Shown here: piece after piece, positions 1 to 10,729 of the stretch | How the letters are laid out: the number at the start of each line of letters is the position of its first letter | Numbering within the stretch: the first letter of the stretch is position 1 | Assembly: GCA_029194675.1 (NCBI GenBank) | Contig: JARFXP010000006.1 | Location: forward strand, 62,001 to 126,000 | Direction of reading: 5' to 3' | Origin: Nitrospira sp. | GTDB lineage: Bacteria > Nitrospirota > Nitrospiria > Nitrospirales > Nitrospiraceae | DNA: 64,000 nucleotides | The notes under the pieces: generated by a model | Database searches by the model: none | Seen by the model: the letters and a program-made list of their open reading frames with translations, nothing else | Told to the model about the DNA's origin: nothing | Translations under genes and position numbers: made by a program

Positions 1-331
1 CCTCGATCGAGACTACCGCTTCGGCACCCAATGCGTCGTGATCGTGGCTCGCCGCCACAAGCTTGATCTCATGCGAGCCGCGAGCCAGCCCTTTCACCAC
101 ACCTTTAAACCCTTTTTGATACTCTCCGTCCACGTAACAATGGATGTGCGTGGCTTCCGCACCCTTTGAGAGCTTATACTGCACTTTGACGGAATCCCCT
201 TTGATCACTGCGCCCTGTGTCGGACTCACGATCGTGAGTCGGCTACTATCGTCATCGGCTGTCCAACCAGTCACGCCGGTTCCCAATGACAACAGGCCGA
301 CCAGCACCGAGAGCACCAGTACACGAGTCAT
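1..331 (-). CDS. Exported Ig-like protein, 3' end outside window
   Basis: The first 110 residues are present and the gene runs off the left edge. The ATG at 331 follows a GAGGTGGG ribosome site. Residues 1-25 form a signal peptide (MTRVLVLSVLVG, then small residues). The mature part starts with a beta-rich stretch (LTIVSPTQGAVIKGDSV) resembling Ig-like or Big-type extracellular domains, and contains several His residues near the cut end. The protein should be periplasmic or surface-exposed. It lies 44 bp downstream of the GH15 gene on the same strand. No enzymatic motif is visible, and the function is unknown. Confidence 0.75.
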   Translation of the reverse strand, partial: MTRVLVLSVLVGLLSLGTGVTGWTADDDSSRLTIVSPTQGAVIKGDSVKVQYKLSKGAEATHIHCYVDGEYQKGFKGVVKGLARGSHEIKLVAASHDHDALGAEAVVSIE

Positions 332-375
332 TTCCCACCTCTTTGTTGGTTAATGGCACAATCGGCTTCGCGCCG

Positions 376-2226
376 TCATCCTGCCTTCGATTTCCTGTCG
401 AGTGTGCGATCAAGATTAAAAGCGGCGCTGATGAGAGCCAGATGAGTGAATGCCTGCGGGAAGTTACCGAGTGCTTCACCGCCTGTGCCGATCTCTTCCG
501 AATACAGCCCGACGTGGTTGGCATGACCCAGCATGCGCTCAAACAGCAGCCGAGCCTCGTTCAGTTTCGCGCGATCGACGCGTCCCGCCCTCGTCAATGC
601 CTCGACCAGCCAAAATGAGCACATGGTGAAGGTGCCTTCTTTTCCGTGCAGCCCGTCTGCTCCCGTTTCGCTGTCGTAGCGGTACACCAACCCGTCCGAG
701 GCAAGACCGCCATATTTCGGTGAACGGTTGATGGCATCCAATGTCTTCAGCATCCTCGGATCGTTCGGGGAGAGGAAGAACACCAGCGGCATGATGAGAT
801 TGGAGGCATCCAGCGAGTCGCCGTCATAGTGCTGCACGAAGGTTTGACGTTCGGAGCTCCATCCCTTCGTCATGATCTCTTCGTAGATTCGGTCCCTGAC
901 CTGAAGCCAGCGTGCGCGATCGACCGGCAAAGACCGCTTCTCGGCCAATCGAAGGCCGCGATCCATGGCGACCCAGCACATCAACTTAGAGAACACGAAG
1001 TGTCTCCGTCCGCCACGCACTTCCCAGATGCCTTCATCCGGCTGCTGCCAGTTCTCACAGAGCCAATCGAGCCGCCGCCGGATACGCATCCACACATCAT
1101 ACCCGATCGGCATCACATATTTGTTGTACAGGTACAATGAGTCCAGCAGTTCACCATAGATATCCAACTGCAGTTGGTTATAGGCGCCGTTACCGATGCG
1201 CACCGGTCGAGACCCTCGATAGCCGTCCAAATGATCGAGCGTCGTTTCCGTGAGATCGTGGCGGCCGTCGATGCCGTAGACGATCTGCAACGATCCATCC
1301 GATTCCACCTCTCCCGCTCGCGCCCCTAACCATCTCATAAAGCCGACCGCCTCGTCGGTAAATCCGATCCGCAGCAGGCCGTACAGTGTGAAGGCGGCAT
1401 CCCGAATCCACGTATAGCGATAGTCCCAGTTCCGGACTCCACCGAGCGTTTCCGGCAAGCTGCATGTCGGAGCTGCGATGATGGCGCCGGTCGGTTCGAA
1501 TGTCAGTAGTTTCAGGGTAAGCGCTGAGCGGTGGACCATTTCCCGCCAACGACCGGTATAGGTGCATTTCGACAGCCAGCCCCGCCAATAGTTCACCGTC
1601 TGTTCAAAGAGTTCGTCGGCTTCACCGATTGAGGGACAGGGACTGCAGCCCTCATCGGGTTGAATGCCACCAAGCACGAACACCCCCGACTGCTCCTCGC
1701 ACAGGACAAAGACCGCCGTCGCGCCGCGGTCATCCGCCGTAAGCGGAATATCCGTCGCGAGACTCAGACTCAGGCCGGCAGAATGGAAACTGGCTCCCTG
1801 TTTGGAAATGACGACGTCATGGCCCGCCCGCGCATAATCGAAAGCGGGATGGCATCGCATGCGAAACTCCATGCTTCCCTGCGTCACTCTTACCCGCCGA
1901 ACCAGCGAATGCCGCCACGCGGATTCGCTCGACAGGCCGGGCGGCATGAAATCTTCGATCTCGGCGATTCCGCCCGCCGAATAGAAGCGCGTGATCAGGA
2001 TATTCGTGTCAGGCCAATAGAACTGTTTGGTCCTCACCTCCTCATGAGTGGCGACAATCTCGAATCGGCCGCCTTTCTCGTGATCAAGAATGGCCGCGAA
2101 GACGCTCGGAGAATCGAAGTGCGGAAAGCAGAACCAATCGATCGAACCGGCGATGCTGACGAGCGCCGCCGTACGCATGTTCCCGATGATGCCGTAGTTT
2201 TGGATCGGTTGGTAACTCATCGGCAC
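376..2226 (-). CDS. Glycoside hydrolase family 15 (glucoamylase/trehalase-like)
   Basis: This 616-residue protein has the full bacterial GH15 layout. An N-terminal beta-sandwich begins [20 protein letters not shown], and a C-terminal (alpha/alpha)6 barrel carries [12 protein letters not shown] near residue 265. By family comparison the general acid is E402 (in GIWEVRGG) and the general base is E530 (in [12 protein letters not shown]). GH15 enzymes hydrolyse alpha-glucosidic bonds in glucans or trehalose. There is no signal peptide, so it should act in the cytoplasm on storage glucan or trehalose. Its start lies 15 bp downstream of the antiporter stop, so co-transcription is likely. The substrate cannot be decided from sequence. 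Confidence 0.9.
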   Translation of the reverse strand: MPMSYQPIQNYGIIGNMRTAALVSIAGSIDWFCFPHFDSPSVFAAILDHEKGGRFEIVATHEEVRTKQFYWPDTNILITRFYSAGGIAEIEDFMPPGLSSESAWRHSLVRRVRVTQGSMEFRMRCHPAFDYARAGHDVVISKQGASFHSAGLSLSLATDIPLTADDRGATAVFVLCEEQSGVFVLGGIQPDEGCSPCPSIGEADELFEQTVNYWRGWLSKCTYTGRWREMVHRSALTLKLLTFEPTGAIIAAPTCSLPETLGGVRNWDYRYTWIRDAAFTLYGLLRIGFTDEAVGFMRWLGARAGEVESDGSLQIVYGIDGRHDLTETTLDHLDGYRGSRPVRIGNGAYNQLQLDIYGELLDSLYLYNKYVMPIGYDVWMRIRRRLDWLCENWQQPDEGIWEVRGGRRHFVFSKLMCWVAMDRGLRLAEKRSLPVDRARWLQVRDRIYEEIMTKGWSSERQTFVQHYDGDSLDASNLIMPLVFFLSPNDPRMLKTLDAINRSPKYGGLASDGLVYRYDSETGADGLHGKEGTFTMCSFWLVEALTRAGRVDRAKLNEARLLFERMLGHANHVGLYSEEIGTGGEALGNFPQAFTHLALISAAFNLDRTLDRKSKAG

Positions 2227-2241
2227 AGCCCGTTGTCACCT

Positions 2242-3423
2242 TCAAGAACAGGTCATGTCTCTCGCCTTCGCCCCCATCAAATTAGGCACGAGTTGCATCA
2301 ATGCGGCATTCAGTAAGATCGTAAAGAGCGACGCAGCCAGCGTGGCGCCATACACATCGGCGCCGACGAGTTTGTTGTCATGCGCGACTTTGACGAGCAC
2401 ATAGGAGAACTCGCCGATTTGAGTCAGCCCTATGCCGACCAGGATGGCGGTTCTGACTGGATAGCCGAATAGTCGCACCACCAAGGTCCAGATCGCAAGT
2501 TTTCCCAGCACGATCAAGGCCACGATTGCTCCCAGCAGGGGGAGATTCGAGAACAAGGTCTGCGGATTGATCAGCGCGCCGATCGTGACAAAAAAGAGAG
2601 CCGTGAACGCGTCCCGGAACGGGAGCACCTGGGTGAGCGTCTGATGGCGGTGTTCTGATTCACTGACCAGGAGACCCGCCAAAAACGCACCGAGCGCAAG
2701 CGATAACCCGAGAGCATGCGTAATGGCCGCAGTCGCAAAGCCCAAAGCGAGCACCACCAGAAGATAGAGTTCCTGACTCCTCATTCTCTCGACACGCGCC
2801 ATAAATGGCGGCACCAGCTTAGCGGCGATGAACACGACCGGCGCGAGAAGGAAGAGAGCTTTGCCGAAAGCGAGGCCTATGTCCACGATCCCATCCCCGC
2901 CGGAGGCCGCCAGTGTCGGAAGGAGCACCACCATGATGACGAAGACGAGATCATCGACCAGCGTGATACCGATCATCGCCCGTCCATGCTCCGTATGGAG
3001 TTCGCCCCGGTCGAGCAGCATATGAGAAAGCACCATCGTGCTGGCGAGGGACACCACCGCTCCGATGCTGATGCTCTGCGAAAGACTCCAGCCCAGCATC
3101 CGTCCCATCGCCGCGCTCAGCGCGATCACCGCGAGAATGCCGAGCGGCCCGCCGATCAGGGCGACCCATTTTACTTGGAGTAGGTCTTTGAGCGAGAATT
3201 CCATGCCGATCGAATACATGAGCATGATCACGCCGATCTCCGCAAAGAGCTCGAGTACATGGACCTCCGACACTGTCGGGCCCGCCGTAAACGGACCGAC
3301 AAGGATGCCTCCAAGCACATAGCCAAGGACCAGCGGTTGGCGGAGCTTTCTGGCTACGATGCCGCCGAGCAACGCCGCGACAAATACGTAGGCCAGATCC
3401 CGATAGATGAATGAATCCGTCAT
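2242..3423 (-). CDS. CPA2-family cation:proton antiporter (KefB-like, no RCK domain)
   Basis: This 393-residue integral membrane protein has about 12 hydrophobic segments. It begins LAYVFVAALLGGIVARKLRQ and includes LGYVLGGILVGPFTAG, typical of the Na_H_Exchanger fold of the monovalent cation:proton antiporter-2 family. The segment ITLVDDLVFVIMVVLLP contains the Asp pair expected in the ion path. KefB/KefC proteins usually carry a C-terminal TrkA_N (RCK) domain of about 200 residues. That domain is absent here and no separate RCK gene is adjacent, so gating must differ. Na+ or K+ cannot be chosen from sequence. Confidence 0.88.
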   Translation of the reverse strand: MTDSFIYRDLAYVFVAALLGGIVARKLRQPLVLGYVLGGILVGPFTAGPTVSEVHVLELFAEIGVIMLMYSIGMEFSLKDLLQVKWVALIGGPLGILAVIALSAAMGRMLGWSLSQSISIGAVVSLASTMVLSHMLLDRGELHTEHGRAMIGITLVDDLVFVIMVVLLPTLAASGGDGIVDIGLAFGKALFLLAPVVFIAAKLVPPFMARVERMRSQELYLLVVLALGFATAAITHALGLSLALGAFLAGLLVSESEHRHQTLTQVLPFRDAFTALFFVTIGALINPQTLFSNLPLLGAIVALIVLGKLAIWTLVVRLFGYPVRTAILVGIGLTQIGEFSYVLVKVAHDNKLVGADVYGATLAASLFTILLNAALMQLVPNLMGAKARDMTCS

Positions 3424-3467
3424 AACAACGTTTCCACAGGGCAGTCTTATAAGGAAATACTGGGCCG

Positions 3468-4052
3468 TTATCCTTGCCCATCCTTATCGGCGGGAACGGC
3501 GCGGCTGACTCGGGCTGGGTTCCCCACGACAACACTGCCTGGCGGAACATCGCGTACCACGACGCTGCCTGCCCCGATCACAGCGCCCTCCCCGATTGTC
3601 ACGCCCGGCAGCACGATCGCACCGCCTCCGATCCACACATCGCTGCCGATGCGGATCGGACGGGCATACTCCAAACCGGATCGTCGCACGTCCGCCTCAA
3701 GCGGATGCGCCGCGGTGTACAACTGTACCGCCGGACCCATCTGCAGATTATCGCCGATCTCGATCGGTGCGCAGTCGAGAAAGATGCAATTGAAATTGAT
3801 GAAGGCATTACGACCAAGACGGATGTTATAGCCATAGTCACAGGAGAAGAGCGGCCTGACGACCGCGCCGTCCCCGACCGAACCACAGAGTCGACGCAGC
3901 AACGCCATGCGGGCTTCCACCGCCTCGATCGGGGTGACATTGTAGTCGGCGAGCAGTCGTTGCGCGCGCTGTGTGTCTGCGACAAGCTCTGGGTCAGCCG
4001 AGCGATAGAGCTCCCCGGCCAACATCTTCTCCTTTTCAGTTCTTGTCCTCAT
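3468..4052 (-). CDS. Sugar O-acetyltransferase, maltose/galactoside acetyltransferase type
   Basis: The protein is 194 residues from the ATG at 4052 (MRTRTEKEKMLAGELY), which matches the usual start of this family. A 15-codon upstream extension is possible but lacks support. An N-terminal Mac domain (MLAGELYRSADPEL) is followed by a left-handed beta-helix of hexapeptide repeats (IGGGAIVLPGVTIGEGAVIG). The probable catalytic His lies in YTAAHPLEADVR. Family members transfer acetyl from acetyl-CoA to sugar hydroxyls. It sits 44 bp upstream of the antiporter gene. The acceptor sugar is unknown. Confidence 0.9.
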   Translation of the reverse strand: MRTRTEKEKMLAGELYRSADPELVADTQRAQRLLADYNVTPIEAVEARMALLRRLCGSVGDGAVVRPLFSCDYGYNIRLGRNAFINFNCIFLDCAPIEIGDNLQMGPAVQLYTAAHPLEADVRRSGLEYARPIRIGSDVWIGGGAIVLPGVTIGEGAVIGAGSVVVRDVPPGSVVVGNPARVSRAVPADKDGQG

Positions 4053-4080
4053 AGAGCCCCCGCTTGTTAAATCGATCCGC

Positions 4081-4278
4081 TCACCGCCGTAACGCACCCC
4101 GTACAGGCCACCGCTCCTCCCGGCCGTTCAGCTTTCCGGCTGTCCTGTCGGCAACGACTTCCTCAGGCACACCGGCTTTGCCGACACTCTGTGAAACGGT
4201 GGCCCCAACGGTAGCCAGGAGTTGCGTCGAGCATGGGGGGTTCGGGTTGAGCACGACGAGGCGCGGCCTCCGATCCAT
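4081..4278 (-). CDS. Candidate small hypothetical protein (65 aa)
   Basis: This ATG-started frame lies between the HPF-like gene and the acetyltransferase gene and ends before the latter's start. Third codon positions are mostly G or C, like the neighbours. No clear ribosome site precedes the ATG, and the protein resembles no family I know. It may be non-coding spacer. It is listed because it fills most of an otherwise empty 247-bp gap. Confidence 0.25.
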   Translation of the reverse strand: MDRRPRLVVLNPNPPCSTQLLATVGATVSQSVGKAGVPEEVVADRTAGKLNGREERWPVRGALRR

Positions 4279-4299
4279 GTGAGGAACATTTGCGACTCC

Positions 4300-4839
4300 T
4301 CATCCTTTTGGCGGTCGGGTGGCGCTGGTTCTCGATCTCGCCCCGACTTTGATCGGTTGCTTGCGTCTGCGATTCAGGCTTCGGCGTACGGCCCGCTCCG
4401 TCCCCACCAAAGCGCTGCGGATCGCAGCATCCGGGAATTCGCCCTGCGCTTCGTACACCACGCTCGGGAGACCACTCAGGACCACTTTGATTCGACAAAC
4501 ATGATCGATGCCGCTGCGCGGACCGTTCACGTCCTCCACACGAACGCTGACCCGCTCGATGGAGTTTGCAAACTTTCCGAGCTTCACGCTCAGCGTTTGC
4601 CGGATGGACGCTCGTTGCTCCTTGCTGAGATCGACTCCTAACATTCGGATGTGCGCGGGAACCAGCTGCACATCCGTCCGGCCGGACTTCCGCTTGACTG
4701 CCCTGGGGATCCAGCCCGGGAAAGACGAACGTGTAGCGTTGCGGCCCAGTTCATCGAACATGTTGGCGTTCATCATGCCGCCGAGCCGCATGAGAGACCT
4801 TTTCACAAAACGGGCACGCGGACTGCCTGTATCTTCCAT
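4300..4839 (-). CDS. HPF/RaiA-like ribosome-associated protein, divergent
   Basis: This 179-residue protein starts at the ATG at 4839, just after a strong GGGAGGTGG site; a longer TTG start at 4878 is less likely. Residues from about 60 (IRMLGVDLSKEQRASIRQ) through RVSVRVEDVNGPRSG to RAVRRSLNRRRK match the beta-alpha-beta-beta-beta-alpha pattern of ribosome hibernation factors (HPF/YfiA/RaiA). The basic C-terminus suits RNA binding. The first 50 residues form an extension not usual for short HPF. A 13-codon ORF with its own ribosome site lies just upstream. Fold assignment is by pattern only, and the protein could have another RNA-related role. Confidence 0.6.
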   Translation of the reverse strand: MEDTGSPRARFVKRSLMRLGGMMNANMFDELGRNATRSSFPGWIPRAVKRKSGRTDVQLVPAHIRMLGVDLSKEQRASIRQTLSVKLGKFANSIERVSVRVEDVNGPRSGIDHVCRIKVVLSGLPSVVYEAQGEFPDAAIRSALVGTERAVRRSLNRRRKQPIKVGARSRTSATRPPKG

Positions 4840-4868
4840 ATCCACCTCCCTTATCCGTATCCGAGTCC

Positions 4869-4910
4869 TCACATCCAACTCCGCGTGTCGATTCTCTTTT
4901 GGCTACTCAT
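4869..4910 (-). promoter_or_regulatory. Possible 13-codon leader ORF upstream of HPF-like gene
   Basis: An ATG at 4910 sits behind AAGGAGG with good spacing and opens a 13-codon frame (MSSQKRIDTRSWM) that stops 30 bases before the start of the HPF-like gene. A second strong ribosome site then serves that gene. The arrangement resembles a leader peptide or upstream ORF controlling translation or attenuation. No terminator hairpin was identified between them, so regulation is inference. Confidence 0.3.
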
Positions 4911-5017
4911 CGTTCCTCCTTCAGAGATAACTGTGCGAACGCGTCACCAAGCGCCTGCGCGAGATTGTTTGTTGACCAGGTCGTTCTAATGTATGGTCTG
5001 CACTCTGTGGGGCCTGC

Positions 5018-6484
5018 CTAGATGTGAAGTGCTCGACCCTGTACCGCAAGCGCTGCTTCCCGGAACGCTTCGGCCAGGGTCGGATGCGCGTGGCAGGTCC
5101 TGGCGATATCCTCGCTGCTCGCGCCGAAGGCCATCGCGGTGGCCGCCTCGGCGATCAGGTCACCGGCTCGCGGTCCGAGGATGTGGACTCCAAGCAGACG
5201 ATCAGTCTTCTTGTCGGCGAGCACCTTGATGCGCCCTTCGGTCTGGCCCAGGGCGCGCGCGCGGCCGCTCGCGAGAAACGGAAAGACGCCCTTTCGGTAG
5301 TCGATCTCCGCCTTTCGGAGCTCCTCCTCCGTCCTTCCAACCGATGCGATCTCGGGGTGCGTGTAGACCACGCTGGGGATCGCCTCATACTGCACATGTC
5401 CATAGCCGCCTGCGAGCGTCTCCACACAGGCGATTCCTTCTTCCGATGCCTTGTGCGCGAGCATCGGACCCCGGATGACATCGCCGATGGCGTAGATGGC
5501 GGTTGCGCTCGTGGCGAAGTGCTCGTCCACAGCGATGCGGCCATGCTCGTCAGGCGTGATGCCGACGGTCTCCAGTCCCAGGTTCGCCGTCATCGGGGTT
5601 CGCCCCACGGCCACCAACAGGCGGTTACAGCTGATGGGTTCGGCCCCTTCGCATTCCACGATACAGTGATCGCCCTCAACCCGCGCCCCCGTCACGCGGC
5701 TGCTGAGGCGAAAGTCGAGGCCCTGCCGCTCGAACATCCGTTTCGCCTCATCGGCGATCTCCACGTCCATCCCCGAAAGAATGCGGTCCAGATACTCAAC
5801 GACCGTGACCTTGGCACCGAGCCGGCGCCACACGGACCCGAGCTCGAGGCCGATGTATCCCGCACCAATGATCACGAGATGGTCCGGCACATCGGGGTAG
5901 CTGAGCGCCTCGGTGCTCGTGGCGATGCGATCGCCATCGAGTCTGACTCCAGGCAGGTTTGCCGGCGTGCTACCGGTCGCGATCAGAATCCAGCGGGCCC
6001 GCAGAGCCACGGTTTCCTTGCCAGTCTCGACGGCGACCGCCCCGGGGCCAGAGATGCGCCCGTGCCCGAGGTACCGAACGATCTTGTGCTTCCGGAAGAG
6101 GCTGTCAACGCCTTTCGTGAGACGGTCCACAATTTCATTCTTCCGGCCCAGCATGGCCGCAAGGTCGAGTGTCACGTCCACAAGTCGAATGCCGTGTGCC
6201 TCAAAGCTACTAGTCTCACCCGCCGAACCCCGGCGCGCGACTCGACTGAGCTCGCCGAAGTCCGGAACGCGCCGTTCCGCGAGCTTGGCAGCGGCGAAGA
6301 GCTCGCTCGACTCGAGAAGCGCCTTGCTCGGGATACATCCCACACGGAGACAGGTCCCGCCGAGCGCGGGCTCTCGCTCCACGCAGGCCACATTCATCCC
6401 AAGTTGCGCAGCTCGGATGGCGGCGACGTAGCCTCCGGGACCGGCGCCGATGATGATCAAATCATGCTCGCGCTGAGCAGCCAT
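5018..6484 (-). CDS. lpdA: Dihydrolipoyl dehydrogenase (E3)
   Basis: E3 reoxidises dihydrolipoamide on the E2 subunit and passes electrons to NAD+. The protein is 488 residues from the ATG at 6484, which follows AAAGGAAG; a GTG six codons upstream is possible. The N-terminal FAD motif is IIIGAGPGGYVAA, the redox disulfide motif is GGTCLRVGCIPSK, and the NAD motif is VIIGAGYIGLELGSVW. The C-terminal His-Glu pair (HAHPTLAEAFREA) completes the active site at the dimer interface. It lies 56 bp downstream of sucB on the same strand and probably serves the 2-oxoglutarate dehydrogenase complex. Confidence 0.95.
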   Translation of the reverse strand: MAAQREHDLIIIGAGPGGYVAAIRAAQLGMNVACVEREPALGGTCLRVGCIPSKALLESSELFAAAKLAERRVPDFGELSRVARRGSAGETSSFEAHGIRLVDVTLDLAAMLGRKNEIVDRLTKGVDSLFRKHKIVRYLGHGRISGPGAVAVETGKETVALRARWILIATGSTPANLPGVRLDGDRIATSTEALSYPDVPDHLVIIGAGYIGLELGSVWRRLGAKVTVVEYLDRILSGMDVEIADEAKRMFERQGLDFRLSSRVTGARVEGDHCIVECEGAEPISCNRLLVAVGRTPMTANLGLETVGITPDEHGRIAVDEHFATSATAIYAIGDVIRGPMLAHKASEEGIACVETLAGGYGHVQYEAIPSVVYTHPEIASVGRTEEELRKAEIDYRKGVFPFLASGRARALGQTEGRIKVLADKKTDRLLGVHILGPRAGDLIAEAATAMAFGASSEDIARTCHAHPTLAEAFREAALAVQGRALHI

Positions 6485-6540
6485 CTTTTCGCTTCCTTTC
6501 ACCGGGACTATGCGCCCCTAACCTCAACCTTAACCTTCTT

Positions 6541-7791
6541 CTAAATTTCGAGGAGGATGCGGGCCGGTGCTTCGATACAGGCCTTGATGTGCTTGAGAAA
6601 CGTCACCGCCTCGCGGCCGTCCACGATCCGGTGATCATACGTGAGGGCGACGTACATCATGGGCCGGAGCGCGACCTGCCCATCCCGAGCCACGGGTCGG
6701 TCCTGAATCACATGAAGCCCAAGGATGCCGCTCTGAGGCGGATTGATGATCGGGGTCGATAGCAGCGAGCCGTACACTCCACCGTTCGAAATCGTGAAGG
6801 TGCCTCCCTGCAGTTCCTCCAGAGTGAGCCGGTTGGCCTGTGCACGCCGAGCGAAATCGGCGATAGCGGTCTCGATTTCGGCAAAGCTCAAACGCTCGGC
6901 GTTCCGCAACACCGGCACGACCAGGCCACGCCCGCTTCCAATCGCGATCGCGATATCGTAATAGTGACGATAAACGATCTCCGTACCTCGGATCTCGGCA
7001 TTCAGCTCCGGAATCAGCTTGAGCGCCTCGATCACTGCTTTTACGAAAAAGGACATGAGGCCAAGCTTCACCGCGTAACGTTGCTGGAAGCTTTCTTGAA
7101 GGTCTTGCCTCAAGGCCGTCACTGCCGTCATGTCGATCTCGTTGAACGTCGTGAGCAGAGCGGCAGTCTGTTGAGCCTGTACAAGCCGCTCGGCGACGCG
7201 ACGCCGGAGCAGGCTCATGGGTACCGCTTCTTCGTCTCGGCTTCCCAACGGCTGACGCGGCACGGACCTAGGCGGAGCAGCCTCCTCTTCGGAATCCGTC
7301 TCGACCGCGGAGGCTGGTTCCGTTTGAGACGGACGCTCTTCCAGGCGGCGGAGGACGTCTTCTTTGAGCATTCTGCCGCCGGGCCCGGTCGGCATCGGCT
7401 CCTTGATACCAAGCCGGTGCTCGTGCAAGAGCCGGCGGGCGGACGGCATCACTCGCGCCGGGTCAGGCGTCGAGACCGGCAAGGGCTTGGGAGCCGCAGT
7501 GCGCTCGGTCGTCTTGCCGGAAACCGCCGGGGCTACCGTATCTTTCGGAACTACCGCCTCATCCAGATATGCGATCACTTCGCCGACGTGGGCCATCTCG
7601 CCTTTCTTCTTGAGCACCTTGACAAGGACGCCCGATACTGGCGCGGGCAAGTCGAGTGAGGTCTTCTCCGTCTCGAGCGACACGATCGGCTCATCTTGGC
7701 GGACGGTCTCACCGGGCGATTTCAGCCACTCGTCGATCTGGACCTCCGTAATCGATTCCCCGATCGTCGGAATTTTCAGCTCAATGGACAT
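6541..7791 (-). CDS. sucB: Dihydrolipoyllysine succinyltransferase (E2 of 2-oxoglutarate dehydrogenase)
   Basis: E2 transfers the succinyl group from lipoamide to CoA. The protein is 416 residues from the ATG at 7791 ([18 protein letters not shown]), 11 bases inside the end of sucA, which indicates translational coupling. A lipoyl domain carries the modified Lys in [13 protein letters not shown] (near residue 43). An E3/E1-binding domain follows ([13 protein letters not shown], near 120). A Pro/Ala/Glu-rich linker leads to the catalytic domain, ending with the conserved active-site segment [14 protein letters not shown]. Length and order match SucB/OdhB. Confidence 0.95.
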   Translation of the reverse strand: MSIELKIPTIGESITEVQIDEWLKSPGETVRQDEPIVSLETEKTSLDLPAPVSGVLVKVLKKKGEMAHVGEVIAYLDEAVVPKDTVAPAVSGKTTERTAAPKPLPVSTPDPARVMPSARRLLHEHRLGIKEPMPTGPGGRMLKEDVLRRLEERPSQTEPASAVETDSEEEAAPPRSVPRQPLGSRDEEAVPMSLLRRRVAERLVQAQQTAALLTTFNEIDMTAVTALRQDLQESFQQRYAVKLGLMSFFVKAVIEALKLIPELNAEIRGTEIVYRHYYDIAIAIGSGRGLVVPVLRNAERLSFAEIETAIADFARRAQANRLTLEELQGGTFTISNGGVYGSLLSTPIINPPQSGILGLHVIQDRPVARDGQVALRPMMYVALTYDHRIVDGREAVTFLKHIKACIEAPARILLEI

Positions 7792-10591
7792 CGAATGCCG
7801 CCTTGAGCAGCTTCTGCTGCTCGATCTTGTGGAGATCATGCCATCCAGTCGCGGGGCTGGCCGAGGCCGGCCGGCAGACCGCCGAGAATGACCAGGTGTT
7901 CATCAGTCTATCGCCGAATCGTGCAAACAAATACCGCCAGGCCCCCATGTTCGCTGGTTCCTCCTGGACCCAGACCACCAGCGCCTTCGATGAATAGGAC
8001 GTTAGGCCCTTATGCAATTCCTCATCCTGCAGAGGGTAGAGCTGCTCTAATCTCAGGATCGCGACGTCGTCGCGCTTGAGCTCGTCCCGCAAGCCCACCA
8101 GGTCATAATAGACCTTCCCGCTGCAGAGCAGGACACGCTGGACTAACTCCGGCCTGACCGTCCGGTCGAAGAGGATTCGCCGGAACCGGCCTTGTTCGAG
8201 GTCCTCGATCGTGGAGATGGCTTGCGGGTGGCGAAGCAGGCTCTTCGGTGTCATCACGATCAGCGGTTTTCGCCATCGGCGCAGCACCTGGCGCCTGAGC
8301 ACATGGAAGTATTGGGCCGGTGTTGTCGGGTTTACAACTTGGATATTGTCGTTCACGGCAAGCTCCAGGAAACGCTCCAGGCGCGCGCTCGAATGCTCCG
8401 GTCCCTGCCCTTCGAAGCCATGGGGAAGGAGAAGCACAAGCCCACTCAGCCGACGCCACTTCTCTTCGGCACTGACAAGGAACTGGTCTATGATGACCTG
8501 GGCCGCATTGACGAAGTCTCCAAATTGGGCCTCCCAAAGAACCAGTCCGTTGGGGCAGTCCAAGCTGTACCCGTACTCGAAACCCAACACACCCGCCTCG
8601 GAGAGGGGACTGTTGTAAATTTCCACCGGCGCCTGATCCGGCGCGAGATGCTGAAGCGGCACATACATCCGACCATCTTCGGTATCGTGCAGGATGGCGT
8701 GCCGCTGGCTAAAGGTTCCACGAGACGTGTCCTGACCCGATACACGGACCTGATGCCCTTCCACAGCCAGCGTGGCGAAGGCCAGAGCCTCGCCGGCAGA
8801 CCAGTCAAGAGGACGCGCGCCGGCTGCCATTTCGCGTCGGCGCTCCAGCCACTGGGTGATCTTTGCATGTGGATGAAACCACTCAGGCAATCGGGTGAGC
8901 GTTTCCATCAGCGTGACCAGACGGCCTCGTTCAACCCCGGTGCCGATGTCTTCGGCATCTCCGTCGAGTCCTCCATGGTACCCCGCCCATATCCCGGTCG
9001 ACTTCTCTCGCAATGGAATGTAGGTATGACTCCGGGCCTCGGTGAGATCCCGCTCAAGCTCACGCCGCCGCTCCACCGCAATCCGATCCGCCTCGCCACG
9101 ATCTACCTCGCCGAGGCGCAAGAGATGTCCAAGATAGTATTCGCGGAGGGGTCGGCGCTTGTCGATGACTCCATACATGAGCGGCTGCGTAAAGGCGGGC
9201 TCGTCCCCTTCGTTGTGGCCACGCCGTCGAAAACAGTACATGTCTATCACAACGTCGCTGTGAAAGGCCCGTCGGAAATCCATCGCGAGCCGCACAACTC
9301 GGGCGACGGCTTCGGGATCCTCCCCGTTGACGTGGAAAATCGGGATCTGAAGCATCTTGGCCACGTCCGTCGCGTAGAGCGATGACCGTCCCTCTTCCAG
9401 CGACGTCGTGAAGCCGATCTGGTTGTTGACCACGACATGCAGCGCCCCACCCGTGCGGTACCCCTTAAGCCGACTCAGATTGAGCGACTCCTGCACGACC
9501 CCCTCTCCGGCGAAGGACGCATCTCCATGGATGAGAAGCGCCATGCGGCGCGCGCGCGTCGGATCGTTGGTCCGATCTTGCTTCGCGCGGATACGTCCAA
9601 GTGCGACCGGATTGACGAATTCCAAGTGGCTTGGGTTGAAGCAGAGCGACAGGTGCACCGTTCGCCCTGATGCCGTGAGCCAGTCCGTGCTGTGACCCAG
9701 GTGGTACTTGACGTCGCCGCGCCCATCTCGAAGAGGGTCGATCACGTTCTCGAATTCATGGAAAATCTCACGCGGTCGCTTCCCGACAATATTCGCCAGG
9801 ACATTGAGTCTACCCCGGTGGGCCATCGCCAACACGATCTCTTCCACACCATGCTCGCCTGCGGTCTCGATCGCCAGATCGAGCAACGGGATCAAGCTTT
9901 CCGCCCCCTCGAGTGAGAAGCTCTTGGCGCCGGGATACTTCTGCTGGATGAACTCTTCGAAGATGACTGCATCGGTCAGTCGGGTAAGGATACGGATCTG
10001 CTCCTGTCGCTTGAGGCCTGCATGGTTCTCCGGCCTCTCCATCCGTTCTCGGACCCATACCCGCCGCTTCGGATCGTCGATATGCATGAACTGCGAGCCG
10101 ATCGATCCGCAATAGGCGGCCCGCAGCCGGTCCAGGATCTCACGCAGGGTCAGGAAATCCGCTCCTGCAGTTCCATGCGTGTAGAATCGTCCGTCCAAGT
10201 CGTTCTCCGTGAACCCATGGAACGCAGGATCCAGCTCGGGATGAACCGGACGCGGCAGCTCCAGCGGGTCGATGGCTGCAGCCATGTGCCCCCGAACTAG
10301 GTACGCGTGCACGAGCTGGGAGACACGAGCTTGTTGCCCGACGATACGGTCTCGTTCGAGTCGACTGGTACCTCCTTCGGCAACACCACTGCGTTCGGGG
10401 TCGAAGAAAGATTTCGGCGGACGAGAGGGGCCGCGCCGCAGAGCCATGAGGTGATCGCCATCGTTTCCCACATCCTTAAAAAAGTCCCGCCACTCCGGCG
10501 AGACCGAGGCGGGGTCCCGCAGGAACTCCACATACAGATCCTCCACGAACGGGAGATTTGCGAGAAGGGGTAGTGGGATTCGCTGTGTCAT
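7781..10591 (-). CDS. sucA: 2-Oxoglutarate dehydrogenase E1 component
   Basis: This thiamine-diphosphate enzyme decarboxylates 2-oxoglutarate and succinylates the E2 lipoyl group. At 936 residues it is normal in length. It starts with the typical N-terminal peptide ([17 protein letters not shown]), carries the ThDP/Mg region [17 protein letters not shown], and includes [16 protein letters not shown] and the transketolase-like C-terminal half ([32 protein letters not shown]). It is the first gene of sucA-sucB-lpdA, with a TATAAT box 42 bp upstream of its start. In an autotroph with a reductive TCA cycle this oxidative enzyme would be an alternative route. Confidence 0.96.
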   Translation of the reverse strand: MTQRIPLPLLANLPFVEDLYVEFLRDPASVSPEWRDFFKDVGNDGDHLMALRRGPSRPPKSFFDPERSGVAEGGTSRLERDRIVGQQARVSQLVHAYLVRGHMAAAIDPLELPRPVHPELDPAFHGFTENDLDGRFYTHGTAGADFLTLREILDRLRAAYCGSIGSQFMHIDDPKRRVWVRERMERPENHAGLKRQEQIRILTRLTDAVIFEEFIQQKYPGAKSFSLEGAESLIPLLDLAIETAGEHGVEEIVLAMAHRGRLNVLANIVGKRPREIFHEFENVIDPLRDGRGDVKYHLGHSTDWLTASGRTVHLSLCFNPSHLEFVNPVALGRIRAKQDRTNDPTRARRMALLIHGDASFAGEGVVQESLNLSRLKGYRTGGALHVVVNNQIGFTTSLEEGRSSLYATDVAKMLQIPIFHVNGEDPEAVARVVRLAMDFRRAFHSDVVIDMYCFRRRGHNEGDEPAFTQPLMYGVIDKRRPLREYYLGHLLRLGEVDRGEADRIAVERRRELERDLTEARSHTYIPLREKSTGIWAGYHGGLDGDAEDIGTGVERGRLVTLMETLTRLPEWFHPHAKITQWLERRREMAAGARPLDWSAGEALAFATLAVEGHQVRVSGQDTSRGTFSQRHAILHDTEDGRMYVPLQHLAPDQAPVEIYNSPLSEAGVLGFEYGYSLDCPNGLVLWEAQFGDFVNAAQVIIDQFLVSAEEKWRRLSGLVLLLPHGFEGQGPEHSSARLERFLELAVNDNIQVVNPTTPAQYFHVLRRQVLRRWRKPLIVMTPKSLLRHPQAISTIEDLEQGRFRRILFDRTVRPELVQRVLLCSGKVYYDLVGLRDELKRDDVAILRLEQLYPLQDEELHKGLTSYSSKALVVWVQEEPANMGAWRYLFARFGDRLMNTWSFSAVCRPASASPATGWHDLHKIEQQKLLKAAFDVH

Positions 10592-10632
10592 AGGTATGTG
10601 AAATTCGTGCAGCTCGACCCTGCTGCTTCCTC

Positions 10633-10660
10633 ATTATACTTACATCAGTCCGCCATGGAA
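10633..10660 (-). promoter_or_regulatory. Possible sigma-70 promoter of sucA-sucB-lpdA
   Basis: Read on the minus strand, a perfect TATAAT (10633-10638) is preceded at 16 bp by TTCCAT (10655-10660), a weak -35. The box lies 42 bp upstream of the sucA start and no other minus-strand gene intervenes. The -10 is convincing and the -35 is not, so an activator might be needed. Confidence 0.4.
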
Positions 10661-10729
10661 GCCCTCAAGTTAACCTTTGAGGGGCGAGATCCGTCGATGT
10701 CATAGTCAGTTCTGCCGAGCAGGTCCTCT

